Below, piece by piece: positions 19,430 to 28,671 of a DNA stretch of 64,000 nucleotides. Positions within the stretch are counted from its first letter, which is position 1, and each line of letters opens with the position of its first letter. The DNA comes from Pseudomonadota bacterium (GTDB lineage Bacteria; Pseudomonadota; Gammaproteobacteria; Burkholderiales; Rhodocyclaceae), in the NCBI GenBank assembly GCA_018241695.1, contig JAFEDH010000025.1, positions 62,001 to 126,000 on the forward strand, in the 5' to 3' direction. A program made the translations under genes and the position numbers. Under the pieces are notes generated by a model, which worked only from the letters and a program-made list of their open reading frames with translations, was not told where the DNA came from and searched no databases.

Positions 19430-20056
19430 TCAACCCAGCCCCAGGGGCGCAAGAGGTGCACAGCCTGCCCGGATCAACTCCGGTGTGCCATCGGCAAGAT
19501 TGACCACCGTGGTGGGCTCCGGGCCACAATTCCCGCATTCGATCACCAGATCAACCCGTTTTTCCAGACGGGTACGAATGGTTTCGGCATCCGTACCCGG
19601 CCTGTCCTCTCCGGGCAGGAGCAGGCTGGAAGTCAACAGGGGTTCACCCAGTTCCGCCAGCAGGGCTGCGACCAGCGGATGGTCCGGGATACGCAGCCCC
19701 AGAGTCCTGCGCCGGGGGTGCAGCACCCGCCGGGGCAATTCCCTGCTGCCTTCGAGAATGAAGGTGTACGCGCCTGGGGTCAGGGATTTGAGCAGACGGT
19801 ACTGGGTATTGTCCACGCGCGCATAGGTGGCAATCTGGGAAAGATCACGGCACATCAGGGTAAAAAGATGTCGTTCATCCACTTCACGGATGCCACGAAT
19901 CCGGTCCAGCAGGGCCGCATCGCCCAGATGCCCACCCAGGGCATAAGCTGCATCCGTGGGCAGTACTACCAAGCCACCCTGACGTACGATCTGGGCCGCC
20001 TGCTTGACCAGGCGTGGCTGCGGATGCACGGGATGAAGGGAAAAGAACTGGGCCAT
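19430..20056 (-). CDS. YciO/Sua5/YrdC-family protein (L-threonylcarbamoyladenylate synthase type)
   Basis: A 208-residue YrdC-domain protein. The fold makes threonylcarbamoyl-AMP for tRNA t6A in TsaC/Sua5; this member looks like the YciO branch because of the VVLPTDAAYALGG and DERHLFTLMC signatures and its length. The basic RNA-binding surface expected of TsaC is only partly seen, so a t6A role is not certain. It starts 1 base after the PHP gene stop. Confidence 0.88.
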   Translation of the reverse strand: MAQFFSLHPVHPQPRLVKQAAQIVRQGGLVVLPTDAAYALGGHLGDAALLDRIRGIREVDERHLFTLMCRDLSQIATYARVDNTQYRLLKSLTPGAYTFILEGSRELPRRVLHPRRRTLGLRIPDHPLVAALLAELGEPLLTSSLLLPGEDRPGTDAETIRTRLEKRVDLVIECGNCGPEPTTVVNLADGTPELIRAGCAPLAPLGLG

Positions 20057-20057
20057 C

Positions 20058-20891
20058 TCAGCGCAGGCGGACCCAGACCGGCGTCAGATTGTCAGGCAGT
20101 GACCGGGCCCGCCCCACATCCACCCTGCTTTCGTCTGGCCCATGAAAATCGGAAGCACACGATGCCAGGAACCCAAACCGGCGGGCGAGACCCGCACATT
20201 CATGCACCTCCGCCGGGGTCTGCAGGCCCGATACAACCTCGATACCTTCCCCGCCCTGCTCCTTGAATTCAGCCAGCATCCGGTGCAATTCCGTCCGCGC
20301 GACCCGGTAGCGTCCCGGATGAGCCAGTACCGCCACACCGCCGGCAACACGAATCCAGCTCAGTGCATCCGCCAGATTCGCCCAAGGGTGGGGCACATAG
20401 CCCAGCTTGCCTTTGGCGAGCCAGTGTTCGAAAACGTTTCTGCTTTCCCGCACCAGCCCCAGTTCGACAATATAGCGGGCAAAGTGTGCTCGACCCACCA
20501 GGGCCGGATTACCGGCATGGCGCAGGGCACCTTCGTAAGCACCGCAGATGCCCACATTTTCAAGCGCGCTGGCGATGCGCCGGGCCCGCTGGTCCCGTCC
20601 GCTACGCACGCCGGCGATACCCGCCCGCAATGCCTCGTTGCCGGTATCGATTCCCAGCCCGACGATATGCAGGGTGTGATCAGCCCCCCAGCTCACGGAT
20701 ATTTCGACACCATCGACAAAATCGACGCCCAGCCCGGACGCTTCATTTCGCGCCTCGGCAAGGCCGGTGATTTCGTCGTGATCGGTCAGCGCCAGAAGTT
20801 CCACACCGTTTGTCTTGGCCCTGCGCACGACTCCGGCTGGCGACAGCAGTCCGTCGGATGCGGAAGAGTGGCAGTGCAGATCAGCATTCAC
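20058..20891 (-). CDS. PHP-domain phosphoesterase (RNase AM / 3',5'-nucleotidase type)
   Basis: A 277-residue polymerase-and-histidinol-phosphatase domain metalloenzyme. Metal ligands of the family are seen in HCHS (6-9), LTDHDEITG, VEISVSW, VLAHPGRY and ASDFHGP. E. coli YciV (RNase AM) acts on 3',5'-bisphosphonucleotides and trims rRNA 5' ends; this is the closest named function, assigned by family. The start overlaps the hydrolase stop by 4 bases and the stop abuts the YciO-like gene, so all three are coupled. Confidence 0.88.
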   Translation of the reverse strand: MNADLHCHSSASDGLLSPAGVVRRAKTNGVELLALTDHDEITGLAEARNEASGLGVDFVDGVEISVSWGADHTLHIVGLGIDTGNEALRAGIAGVRSGRDQRARRIASALENVGICGAYEGALRHAGNPALVGRAHFARYIVELGLVRESRNVFEHWLAKGKLGYVPHPWANLADALSWIRVAGGVAVLAHPGRYRVARTELHRMLAEFKEQGGEGIEVVSGLQTPAEVHECAGLARRFGFLASCASDFHGPDESRVDVGRARSLPDNLTPVWVRLR

Positions 20892-21751
20892 CGCAAAAAA
20901 TCCTCGAGAATCCGGGCCAGCCGCCGGGGTTGATCGTGATGCAGGTTATGACCGCAGTCGTCGATCATGGCCTGGCTCAGATTGGCAAAACATCCCAGCC
21001 GACGCTCCAGTTCTCCCGGATCGGCAGCAAATGCCTCTTTCATGTACGGGGAATCCGTACCTGCCACATGCAGGACTGGCGCAGTCACGGCACGCCATGA
21101 AGCCATCGCCTCATCCATGCGAATGCGAACCGGGTTCACCCACTGGTGACGGGGATCCGCGGCCCAGGTCACCCCATCCCCATCATCACGGGAAAGATGC
21201 AATGCAAGAAACTCCGCTTTGGCCGCATCAAGTCGTGGATTGTCCTTGCACAGCCGGGCGGCAAAGGCGGCAGTGTCGGGATAGCGGCGAAAGCCACCCA
21301 CACGACGTTTCTGCTTCAGCCATTGAGCCACCCGCCCCGGTGTTTCCTCGGGGCTGGCCGTCAGCAGCCCCAGTCCCTCCAGGATCGCCAGACGGCCAAC
21401 CCGTTCCGGCCGGGCGCCCGCATAGAGGCTCGCCGCCATCCCGCCCATGGAATGAGCCACGATGGTGGCAGGAGTGTCGGGCGAACAGTGCTCCAGCAGC
21501 AGATCCAGATCGGCCAGATAATCGGCGAACCAGTAGTGGGATTGATTCCATTCGCTCAGGCCAAAGCCCCGCCAGTCGGGCGCCACCACCTGCCAGGGGT
21601 GGTGGAAAGCATCGACAAGGAATTGGAACGAAGCGGAAACATCGCACCAGCCGTGCAACAGGATCAGCAGGGGAGCCGCAGGGTCGCCCCAGCGGCGCAC
21701 GTGATAGCGATGTCCGCCCAGATCGAGGAACTCGGAGCGGCTTGGCAGCAT
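20888..21751 (-). CDS. Alpha/beta hydrolase
   Basis: A 287-residue alpha/beta-hydrolase. It has the oxyanion region LLHGW, the nucleophile elbow AHSMGG, and a C-terminal histidine in DCGHNLHHDQP, so the triad is complete. The substrate is unknown. The ATG at 21751 is chosen because the protein fold begins directly after it; longer readings would run back through the glycine riboswitch. An extended -10 (TGGTAAAAT) ends only 7 bases before this ATG, so the message may be leaderless. It heads the operon running to rluB and is divergent from gcvT. Confidence 0.88.
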   Translation of the reverse strand: MLPSRSEFLDLGGHRYHVRRWGDPAAPLLILLHGWCDVSASFQFLVDAFHHPWQVVAPDWRGFGLSEWNQSHYWFADYLADLDLLLEHCSPDTPATIVAHSMGGMAASLYAGARPERVGRLAILEGLGLLTASPEETPGRVAQWLKQKRRVGGFRRYPDTAAFAARLCKDNPRLDAAKAEFLALHLSRDDGDGVTWAADPRHQWVNPVRIRMDEAMASWRAVTAPVLHVAGTDSPYMKEAFAADPGELERRLGCFANLSQAMIDDCGHNLHHDQPRRLARILEDFLR

Positions 21752-21758
21752 GTTGCCG

Positions 21759-21767
21759 ATTTTACCA
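21759..21767 (-). promoter_or_regulatory. Extended -10 promoter of the hydrolase-to-rluB operon
   Basis: On the minus strand TGGTAAAAT reads TGn plus TAAAAT. The -10 ends 7 bases before the hydrolase ATG, which would give a leaderless transcript. No clear -35 was seen. Confidence 0.4.
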
Positions 21768-21773
21768 GTGCCC

Positions 21774-21802
21774 TTGCCTTGCCCCACCCTGCCCGGCATA
21801 AT
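21774..21802 (+). promoter_or_regulatory. Sigma-70-type promoter of the gcv operon
   Basis: TTGCCT (21774-21779) and CATAAT (21797-21802) are 17 bases apart. The predicted start is near 21809, immediately before the first riboswitch stem at 21811. Confidence 0.65.
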
Positions 21803-21810
21803 CCGCCCCG

Positions 21811-22019
21811 GTCGTCGGGAGAGCGCATCTCCCCATAACGGAAGATGCCGCCGAAGGCGCAACCCCCCGGAATCGCTCAGGCAAAAGGGCCGACGACGCA
21901 GCAAGAATCTGGAGAGTGGCGGCCCGCACCTGCGGCATTCGCCCACCGAAGGGGCATCCGGCGGTACGCCTTCCATCTGGCGGACCGTACCGGCAATCTC
22001 TCAGGTACAAGGACAGAGG
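21811..22019 (+). promoter_or_regulatory. Tandem glycine riboswitch upstream of gcvT
   Basis: Two glycine aptamers in series. The first (21811-21897) is closed by a perfect 8-bp P1 and has the conserved GGGAGAG, CCGAAGGCGCAA and AATCGCTCAGGCAAAAGG blocks. After a linker of about 8 bases, the second (about 21906-22019) has GGAGAG, ACCGAAGGGGCA and AATCTCTCAGGTACAAGGACAG. The 50 bases after it hold a small stem (CGGAC / GTCCG, 22025-22047) but no U run, so control is probably of translation, or through an element I do not recognise. In known cases glycine binding turns on gcv genes. Confidence 0.93.
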
Positions 22020-22072
22020 GGGCACGGACAGCAAGAACGGAAGTCCGCGCCATTACCATTCCGGGTCCGACC

Positions 22073-23167
22073 ATGAGCCAACGCACACCTCTTTACGATA
22101 CCCACCTCGCCACCGGCGCCAAGATCGTGGACTTCGCCGGCTGGGACATGCCCATCCATTACGGTTCCCAGATCGAGGAGCATCATGCCGTGCGACGCGA
22201 TGCCGGCATGTTCGATGTCTCCCACATGCTGTCCATCGATCTCCAGGGCGCCCACGCCCTGCCCTATCTGTGTCGCCTGCTGGCGAATGATTGCGGCAAA
22301 CTGCTTGTCCTGCAGGGCAAGGCGCTGTATTCCTGCATGCTCGATGAGCAGGGCGGCATTCTCGATGATCTGATCGTGTACTTCCTCGCCCCCGACCGCT
22401 TCCGGATCGTGGTCAATGCCGGTACCGCAAGCAAGGATCTGGCATGGATGCAATCCCGTACCGAGGGTTTCCGTGTCAACCTGACCCCACGCCGCGATCT
22501 GGCCATGATCGCCATACAAGGCCCCGCGGCGCGGGAAAAATTCTTCTTCGCTTTTCCTGGCGCCCGTCAGAGTACGGAAAATCTCCACATTTTTCAGGGC
22601 AAGGAATGGTCCAGTACCACCGGCACTCCCTGGTTCATCAGCCGTACCGGCTACACAGGTGAGGACGGTCTGGAAATTTCCCTGCCTGCCGCCGAAGCGC
22701 AGAGAGTGTGGGAATTGCTGCAACAGGCCGGTGTTCATCCCTGTGGCCTCGGTGCCCGTGACACCTTACGCCTCGAAGCCGGCATGGCGCTGTATGGTCA
22801 GGATATGGACGAAACCGTTACCCCGCTCGAAGCAGGCCTGGTCTGGACCGTCGATCGCAGCCTGCCACGGCGCGATTTCATCGGCCGTGCCGCCCTGAAC
22901 GAGAGTACCCCCCGCTTCCAGACGCTGGGCCTGGTGTTGCTGGACAAGGGGGTATTGCGCCCTCATCAGCAGATACATACCTCCCGGGGTGAAGGGGAAA
23001 CCACCAGCGGAACCTTCTCCCCCACACTCGGCCAGTCGATTGCCCTTGCCCGCCTGCCTCTGGAGTTATCTCCGGGTGATGAAGTGAAGGTGGCGATTCG
23101 CGACAAACACCTGCGGGCCAGGGTGGTCAAGCCTCCCTTCATCCGTCATGGCAAACCCTTGATCTGA
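22073..23167 (+). CDS. gcvT: Glycine cleavage system aminomethyltransferase (T protein)
   Basis: Transfers the one-carbon unit from aminomethyl-lipoyl H protein to tetrahydrofolate, releasing ammonia. The product has 364 residues and begins SQRTPLYDTHLATGAK, the typical T-protein N-terminus. The folate-binding and catalytic region GWDMPIHYGS and the GYTGEDGLEI motif are present. No clear ribosome-binding sequence precedes the ATG, which fits control by the riboswitch just upstream. First gene of gcvT-gcvH-gcvP. Confidence 0.96.
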   Translation: MSQRTPLYDTHLATGAKIVDFAGWDMPIHYGSQIEEHHAVRRDAGMFDVSHMLSIDLQGAHALPYLCRLLANDCGKLLVLQGKALYSCMLDEQGGILDDLIVYFLAPDRFRIVVNAGTASKDLAWMQSRTEGFRVNLTPRRDLAMIAIQGPAAREKFFFAFPGARQSTENLHIFQGKEWSSTTGTPWFISRTGYTGEDGLEISLPAAEAQRVWELLQQAGVHPCGLGARDTLRLEAGMALYGQDMDETVTPLEAGLVWTVDRSLPRRDFIGRAALNESTPRFQTLGLVLLDKGVLRPHQQIHTSRGEGETTSGTFSPTLGQSIALARLPLELSPGDEVKVAIRDKHLRARVVKPPFIRHGKPLI

Positions 23168-23191
23168 AATTACCCACAGGAGCACAGACTC

Positions 23192-23572
23192 ATGAATATC
23201 CCTGCCGAACTCAAGTACGCCAAGTCCCACGAGTGGATAAAAATCGAAGCCGACGGTACCGCCGTGGTGGGTATCACTGACCATGCCCAGGAGGCCTTGG
23301 GCGATATTGTTTTCCTTGAACTCCCCGAGATCGGCCGTATCGTAAAGGCCGGCGAAGAAGTTGCCGTGGTGGAATCGGTGAAAGCCGCTTCCGACATCTA
23401 CGCACCTCTCTCCGGCGAGATTATTGCCACCAATACGGCTGCTGCCGATACCCCCGAAAGCGTGAACAACGATGCCTATGGAGCCTGGTTGTTCAAGATT
23501 AGACCCGGAAACCCGGCCGAACTCGATAGCCTGCTCGATGCTGCCGGCTATGCCACGGTTGCCAGCGACTGA
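23192..23572 (+). CDS. gcvH: Glycine cleavage system H protein
   Basis: The lipoyl carrier that shuttles the aminomethyl group between P, T and L proteins. It has 126 residues. The lipoylated lysine is K64 in [11 protein letters not shown] ribosome site (CAGGAG) lies about 9 bases before the ATG. The L protein (lpd) is not encoded in the window and is presumably shared with the 2-oxoacid dehydrogenases. Confidence 0.97.
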   Translation: MNIPAELKYAKSHEWIKIEADGTAVVGITDHAQEALGDIVFLELPEIGRIVKAGEEVAVVESVKAASDIYAPLSGEIIATNTAAADTPESVNNDAYGAWLFKIRPGNPAELDSLLDAAGYATVASD

Positions 23573-23625
23573 TCACGCCGTCATTTCCACACGCGCCGGA
23601 TGCTTCCCATTTTGATGAACCGATC

Positions 23626-26508
23626 ATGAATCAGCACGCTCCCCTGTCTGCCCTGGAACAACAGGATGAATTCCTCTCCCGCCACATCGGTTCCGACACC
23701 GTTGGCGAGGTTGATCTGCTCAAGGCGGTCGGTGCGGTAACCCTGGAAGCCCTGATCGATCAGACCGTACCTGCCGCCATCCATCTGCCCGCCCCCCTGA
23801 CCCTGCCCGAGCCCAGACGCGAACACCAGGCGCTGGCCGACCTCAGGACCATCGCGGAAAAAAATGTCATAAACAAATCTTTCATTGGCATGGGTTACTA
23901 CGGCACCCTGACTCCCAAGGTGATTCTGCGTAACCTGATGGAGAACCCGGGCTGGTACACCGCCTATACGCCCTACCAGGCCGAAATCGCCCAGGGCCGG
24001 CTGGAAGCGCTGCTCAACTACCAGCAGATGGTGATCGACCTCACCGGCCTGGAACTCGCCAATGCCTCCCTGCTCGACGAAGCCACGGCGGCTGCCGAAG
24101 CCATGACCATGGCCCGCCGCATCTCCAGGGTGAAGGCCAACGCATTCTTCGTGGATGCCGCCTGCTTCCCCCAGACCCTCGATGTGATGCGCACCCGGGC
24201 CAGGTATTTCGGCTTCGAGCTGACCGTCGGCCCCGCCGCCACTGCAGCCGATCACGAGGTATTCGGCGCCCTGCTTCAATATCCCAACGTCGAGGGTGAA
24301 GCCGTCGATTACACCGGCCTCATCACCCGCCTCAAAGACCAGGGTGCCGTCAGCGCCATCGCCACCGACCTGATGGCCCTGGTGCTGCTCAAATCCCCCG
24401 GCGCCATGGGTGCGGACATTGCCCTCGGTTCGAGCCAGCGGTTTGGCGTACCCATGGGTTTTGGTGGTCCCCACGCGGCTTTCTTCGCCACACGTGACGA
24501 ACACAAGCGCTCGGTACCGGGCCGCATCATCGGCGTCTCGGTGGATGCACGCGGCAAAACCGCCCTGCGCATGGCCCTGCAGACCCGCGAACAGCATATC
24601 CGCCGCGAGAAGGCCAATTCGAATATCTGCACGTCCCAGGTACTGCTGGCCAATATGGCCGGCATGTACGCCGTCTATCACGGCCCGCAGGGCCTCAAGA
24701 CGATCGCCCGGCGTATCCATCGCCTGACCCGCATCCTGGCCCAGGGGCTGGCCGATGCCGGGATCACCGTGAGTGCCGGCTGCTACTTCGATACTGTACT
24801 GGCGAGCCACCCCCAGGCTCTCCGGTTCTGCGATCGCGCCGAAACCGCGGGCTACAACCTGCGTCGCATTTCGACGACATCCCTGGGCATATCGATCGAT
24901 GAATGCACTACCCGCGACGACATCGCCGCCCTGCTCCACCTCCTCACCGGCCGGATTGCGGATGTGAAGGCCCTTGATGCGAGGGTGCGTAACAGCGACC
25001 TGCTCGGCGACCTGAACCGCAAGGATCCGATTCTTGCCCACCCCGTGTTCAACCGCCATCACACCGAGCACGAGATGCTGCGCTACCTGAAAATGCTGCA
25101 GAACAAGGATCTGGCACTGGACCACTCCATGATCTCCCTGGGCTCGTGCACCATGAAGCTGAACGCCACCAGCGAGATGATTCCGGTCACCTGGCCCGAA
25201 TTCGCCAACCTGCATCCCTTCGCGCCCATCACCCAGGCACGGGGCTACCAGGAGATGATTGGTCAGTTGTCCGGATGGCTTGCCACCATCACCGGTTTCG
25301 ATGCCGTGTGCATGCAACCCAATTCCGGTGCCCAGGGGGAATATGCCGGTCTGGTGGCGATCCGCCGCTACCAGGAGGCCAATGGCCAGAGCCACCGCGA
25401 TGTGTGCCTGATTCCCAAATCCGCTCACGGCACCAATCCGGCCACGGCCCAGATGTGCGGACTGCAGGTAGTAGTGGTTGACTGTGACGAAGATGGCAAC
25501 GTAGACGTGGCTGATCTCAAAACCAAGGCTGCCCTGCATGCCGGCCGGCTGAGCTGCCTGATGCTGACCTACCCGTCCACCCATGGCGTATTCGAGGAAG
25601 CGGTGATGGACATCTGTGCCGTGATCCACGCTCACGGCGGACAGGTCTATATGGATGGTGCCAATCTCAATGCCCAGGTAGGCATCACCAGCCCGGGACT
25701 GATCGGCGCCGATGTATCACACATGAACCTGCACAAGACCTTCGCCATCCCCCACGGGGGCGGTGGACCCGGCATGGGCCCGATTGGTCTCAAGGCTCAC
25801 CTGGCGCCGTTCATGGCGGATCACACGGTGCAGCCTGCGGGCGAAGCCACCCGTGCCCACGCAGGACAGGGTGCCATCTCCGCAGCGCCCTGGGGTTCGG
25901 CCTCCATCCTGCCCATCTCCTGGATGTACATCGCCATGCTGGGAGGCCGTGGTCTTGAACGGGCGACAAAGATCGCCATCCTCAACGCCAACTACATCGC
26001 CACCCGGCTCAAGGATCACTATCCGGTGCTCTACCTCGGCAGCCAGGGTCGCGTGGCGCATGAATGCATCCTCGACGTGCGGGCCATCAAGGCCACCACG
26101 GGCATCGCCGAAATCGATATTGCCAAGCGGCTGATGGATTACGGCTTCCACGCCCCCACGGTGAGCTTTCCGGTGGCGGGCACGCTGATGGTGGAGCCAA
26201 CAGAATCCGAATCCCGGGCCGAACTCGATCGTTTCATCGACGCGATGATTGCCATCCGCGAGGAGATTCGCAAAGTGGAACAGGGCGCATGGAGCAACGA
26301 CGACAATCCGCTCAAGAATGCCCCGCATACCCAGGCCGACCTGGCCGCTTCCGCCTGGACCCGCCCCTATAGCCGGCAGGAAGCCGTCTTCCCCTTGCCC
26401 TGGGTAGCCGCAAACAAGTTCTGGCCCACGGTGAACCGCATCGACGATGTCTATGGCGATCGCAACCTGTTCTGTGCCTGCGTACCTGTTGAGGAATACA
26501 CGGAGTGA
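23626..26508 (+). CDS. gcvP: Glycine dehydrogenase (decarboxylating), P protein, single chain
   Basis: PLP enzyme that decarboxylates glycine and loads the H protein. It has 960 residues in one chain, the fused alpha-plus-beta form used by most proteobacteria. The PLP lysine is near K704 in [18 protein letters not shown], and the glycine-rich and [11 protein letters not shown] signatures are present. It is separated from gcvH by 53 bases and ends at a hairpin shared with the convergent glutaredoxin-like gene. Confidence 0.97.
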   Translation: MNQHAPLSALEQQDEFLSRHIGSDTVGEVDLLKAVGAVTLEALIDQTVPAAIHLPAPLTLPEPRREHQALADLRTIAEKNVINKSFIGMGYYGTLTPKVILRNLMENPGWYTAYTPYQAEIAQGRLEALLNYQQMVIDLTGLELANASLLDEATAAAEAMTMARRISRVKANAFFVDAACFPQTLDVMRTRARYFGFELTVGPAATAADHEVFGALLQYPNVEGEAVDYTGLITRLKDQGAVSAIATDLMALVLLKSPGAMGADIALGSSQRFGVPMGFGGPHAAFFATRDEHKRSVPGRIIGVSVDARGKTALRMALQTREQHIRREKANSNICTSQVLLANMAGMYAVYHGPQGLKTIARRIHRLTRILAQGLADAGITVSAGCYFDTVLASHPQALRFCDRAETAGYNLRRISTTSLGISIDECTTRDDIAALLHLLTGRIADVKALDARVRNSDLLGDLNRKDPILAHPVFNRHHTEHEMLRYLKMLQNKDLALDHSMISLGSCTMKLNATSEMIPVTWPEFANLHPFAPITQARGYQEMIGQLSGWLATITGFDAVCMQPNSGAQGEYAGLVAIRRYQEANGQSHRDVCLIPKSAHGTNPATAQMCGLQVVVVDCDEDGNVDVADLKTKAALHAGRLSCLMLTYPSTHGVFEEAVMDICAVIHAHGGQVYMDGANLNAQVGITSPGLIGADVSHMNLHKTFAIPHGGGGPGMGPIGLKAHLAPFMADHTVQPAGEATRAHAGQGAISAAPWGSASILPISWMYIAMLGGRGLERATKIAILNANYIATRLKDHYPVLYLGSQGRVAHECILDVRAIKATTGIAEIDIAKRLMDYGFHAPTVSFPVAGTLMVEPTESESRAELDRFIDAMIAIREEIRKVEQGAWSNDDNPLKNAPHTQADLAASAWTRPYSRQEAVFPLPWVAANKFWPTVNRIDDVYGDRNLFCACVPVEEYTE

Positions 26509-26543
26509 ACAAAAAACGCTGGCCTCGAAAACAGGCCAGCGTT
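26509..26543 (-). terminator. Rho-independent terminator after the sigma-E operon
   Basis: An 11-bp perfect stem (26515-26525 with 26533-26543) and a 7-base loop are followed on the minus strand by a U run. It ends the operon whose last gene is the glutaredoxin-like gene. It lacks a U run on the plus strand, so termination of gcvP there is less sure. Confidence 0.8.
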
Positions 26544-26559
26544 GCGGGAAAGATGAAGT

Positions 26560-26823
26560 TCAGCAGTGGGACGCCAGATAGGCGCGTACCCGGGGAATAT
26601 CGAGATGGTAATGACAGAGCTCATGTTCTCCGGCGGTAAGCACCGGAACCCGTTCATCGTAGCGCTCCTCGAGCGCCGGATCGGCATCCACGTCGAGCAC
26701 CGTTACCTCGAAATCGAACTCCCCGTGCAAGGATTGCAGCGCTGCCAGCATGTCGTCACACAGATGGCAGTAGGTCCGCCCGTACAGCGTCAGGCGGACC
26801 CTGGTTACCGGTTTATTTTTCAC
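26560..26823 (-). CDS. Glutaredoxin-family protein (DUF836 type)
   Basis: A thioredoxin-fold protein of 87 residues with the redox motif CHLC (C19 and C22) after LTLYGRTY, and the cis-proline region VPVL. The start is a GTG inside the last codons of mucD, with AAGGGG a few bases upstream; longer readings lie entirely within mucD and have no family similarity. In betaproteobacteria such genes often sit between mucD and lepA. It may act in disulfide or glutathione chemistry; the partner is unknown. Confidence 0.82.
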   Translation of the reverse strand: MKNKPVTRVRLTLYGRTYCHLCDDMLAALQSLHGEFDFEVTVLDVDADPALEERYDERVPVLTAGEHELCHYHLDIPRVRAYLASHC

Positions 26824-28225
26824 CAAACCCCTTGATGGTGACGAAAGTCTGGTTATCACCACGGCGCACCAGCAGGGTGAACACGGCATTCTTGCCCAGC
26901 TTGGCGAGTGCGCCATTGAACTGCTCCACCGATTTCACCTCGGTCTGGTTACCCCCCTCGATCAGGGCAATGATGACGTCCCCGGCGCGGATGTCGATAT
27001 GGCCATTACGGCTGTCTTCCACGCCCACGCCATTCTTCACGCCCGCCTGCCGTTTCTGGTCGGCGGTGAGGTCGGAAAGCAGCAGCCCCAGACGATTCAC
27101 GGCGGCTTCGGCCGTTTTGGCACGTTTTCTGGCGGGGCGGGGACCGGATTTATCGTCATCGGGCATTTCCGCCACCACCACGGTCAGATCCTTGACCGAA
27201 CCCTTGCGCCATACCTGGACCGGCACCTTGCTGCCGGGCCGAGTCATGCCCACCATACGAGGCAGATCGCCCGACTGGGCCACAGCCTTGCCGTCGAACC
27301 GGAGAATGATGTCGCCTTCGCTGACGCCACCCTTGTCCGCCGGGCCGCCACTTTCGACATTGGCAACCAGCGCACCCTCGGCCTTGCCCAGACCGAAGGA
27401 TTCGGCAATTTCCTTGTTCACATCCTGAATCACCACGCCGATACGGCCACGACTGACCCGACCATGGGCCTGCAACTGGTTTTTCACCTCCATCGCGATA
27501 TCGATGGGAATGGCGAAGGAAAGCCCCATGTAGCCGCCAGAGCGGGAATAAATCTGTGAATTGATACCGACCACCTCGCCCTTCATGTTGAACAGCGGTC
27601 CACCGGAATTCCCGGGATTGACCGCAGCATCGGTCTGTATGAAGGGAACATAGTTCTCCTGCGGCAGGGAACGGCCCTTGGCGCTGACGATACCGGCGGT
27701 CACCGTATTGTCCAGGCCAAAGGGGGAGCCGATAGCGATCACCCACTCGCCAACCTTGAGCTTGGCCGGATCGCCCAGTTTGACCACGGGCAGGCCCTTG
27801 GCATCGATCTTGATCAACGCGACATCGGTACGCCGGTCGGCACCCAGTACCTTGGCCTTGAATTCGCGCTTGTCGGTGAGTTTGACCACGACCTCGTCAG
27901 CATCATCAACCACATGGGCGTTGGTCAGAATGTAGCCATCGGCACTGATGATAAAGCCGGAACCCAGCCCCCTGTTCTCGAACTCCCGGGGCTGCTGCGG
28001 CATCATGCGCGGGCCGCCAAAGCGTTTGAAGAATTCGAACATCGGGTCGCTTTCATCGAACGGAAAGCCTCCCAGCCGGTTGGATTTGACCACCTGGACG
28101 GTGCTGATGTTCACTACCGCAGCACCCTGCTTTTCCACCAGTTCGGTGAAATCGGGCAGCCCCTGGGCCGCGACAGCAGTCGTCACGGCAAAAAACCAGA
28201 GGACAACGAAGATGCGCTTGATCAT
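26813..28225 (-). CDS. mucD: Periplasmic serine protease MucD/DegP (HtrA family)
   Basis: Degrades or refolds damaged envelope proteins and dampens the sigma-E pathway. The 470-residue precursor has a signal peptide (about 1-20, cleavage near AVAA-QG). The catalytic triad is H104 (TNAHVVDD), D134 (RRTDVALIKID) and S207 (GNSGGP), all intact. Two PDZ domains follow. The ATG at 28225 overlaps the rseC stop as ATGA and has GGAGA upstream; this start gives a clean signal peptide. The end overlaps the glutaredoxin-like gene. Confidence 0.95.
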   Translation of the reverse strand: MIKRIFVVLWFFAVTTAVAAQGLPDFTELVEKQGAAVVNISTVQVVKSNRLGGFPFDESDPMFEFFKRFGGPRMMPQQPREFENRGLGSGFIISADGYILTNAHVVDDADEVVVKLTDKREFKAKVLGADRRTDVALIKIDAKGLPVVKLGDPAKLKVGEWVIAIGSPFGLDNTVTAGIVSAKGRSLPQENYVPFIQTDAAVNPGNSGGPLFNMKGEVVGINSQIYSRSGGYMGLSFAIPIDIAMEVKNQLQAHGRVSRGRIGVVIQDVNKEIAESFGLGKAEGALVANVESGGPADKGGVSEGDIILRFDGKAVAQSGDLPRMVGMTRPGSKVPVQVWRKGSVKDLTVVVAEMPDDDKSGPRPARKRAKTAEAAVNRLGLLLSDLTADQKRQAGVKNGVGVEDSRNGHIDIRAGDVIIALIEGGNQTEVKSVEQFNGALAKLGKNAVFTLLVRRGDNQTFVTIKGFGEK

Positions 28226-28671
28226 GGTTGTATCTCCTTCCTGAAATGATCTTGTACCGGCAATCTGGAAAGCACCAGCGGTGAACGCAGGCGTGTGGCA
28301 TGGCGTCGCAACAGCCACCAGCCGAACAGGAGGCCGATACCAAGCCCGGCAAGCGCGGGGCCATCGCCGGCGCCCAGTGCCACCGGCAGTGCCGCACCCG
28401 CCAGCGCCAGCAGTGTCACCAAACCATAAGAACGAAATGCGGCATGCAGCACGGCGCCTTCGGGAACGCGAACTTCCACTCGATCCCCCTCCGCCACGCC
28501 GTCAACACTGGGCAACAGATACTCGACGACAGGCTGAAGACCCGGGGCACCCACCAAAGTTCCGCCGCATCCGCCGGGTTCATGACAACGACCACAGCCC
28601 ACGGCGCGGGTCACGGCCACCCGCGCGATGCCATCCTCGATCTGACGGACTTCTCCGATCGCACAACTCAT
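28222..28671 (-). CDS. rseC: RseC/SoxR-reducing-system family membrane protein
   Basis: A 149-residue inner-membrane protein. Its N-terminal domain has clustered cysteines (GCGRCHEPGGCGG), followed by two membrane segments (about 80-120). In E. coli RseC is linked to sigma-E regulation and to the Rsx/SoxR reducing system; the exact job is unsettled. It overlaps rseB and mucD by 4 bases each, so it is coupled in the stress operon. Confidence 0.85.
   Translation of the reverse strand: MSCAIGEVRQIEDGIARVAVTRAVGCGRCHEPGGCGGTLVGAPGLQPVVEYLLPSVDGVAEGDRVEVRVPEGAVLHAAFRSYGLVTLLALAGAALPVALGAGDGPALAGLGIGLLFGWWLLRRHATRLRSPLVLSRLPVQDHFRKEIQP

Noticed and set aside
19430..20056. Calling this gene tsaC for t6A synthesis
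   Set aside because: Its signatures fit the YciO branch better, and some YciO proteins are poor t6A enzymes.
23581..25635. A 684-codon open frame antisense to gcvP
   Set aside because: It mirrors the gcvP codons, has no family resemblance and no ribosome site; such long antisense frames are expected opposite GC-rich genes.
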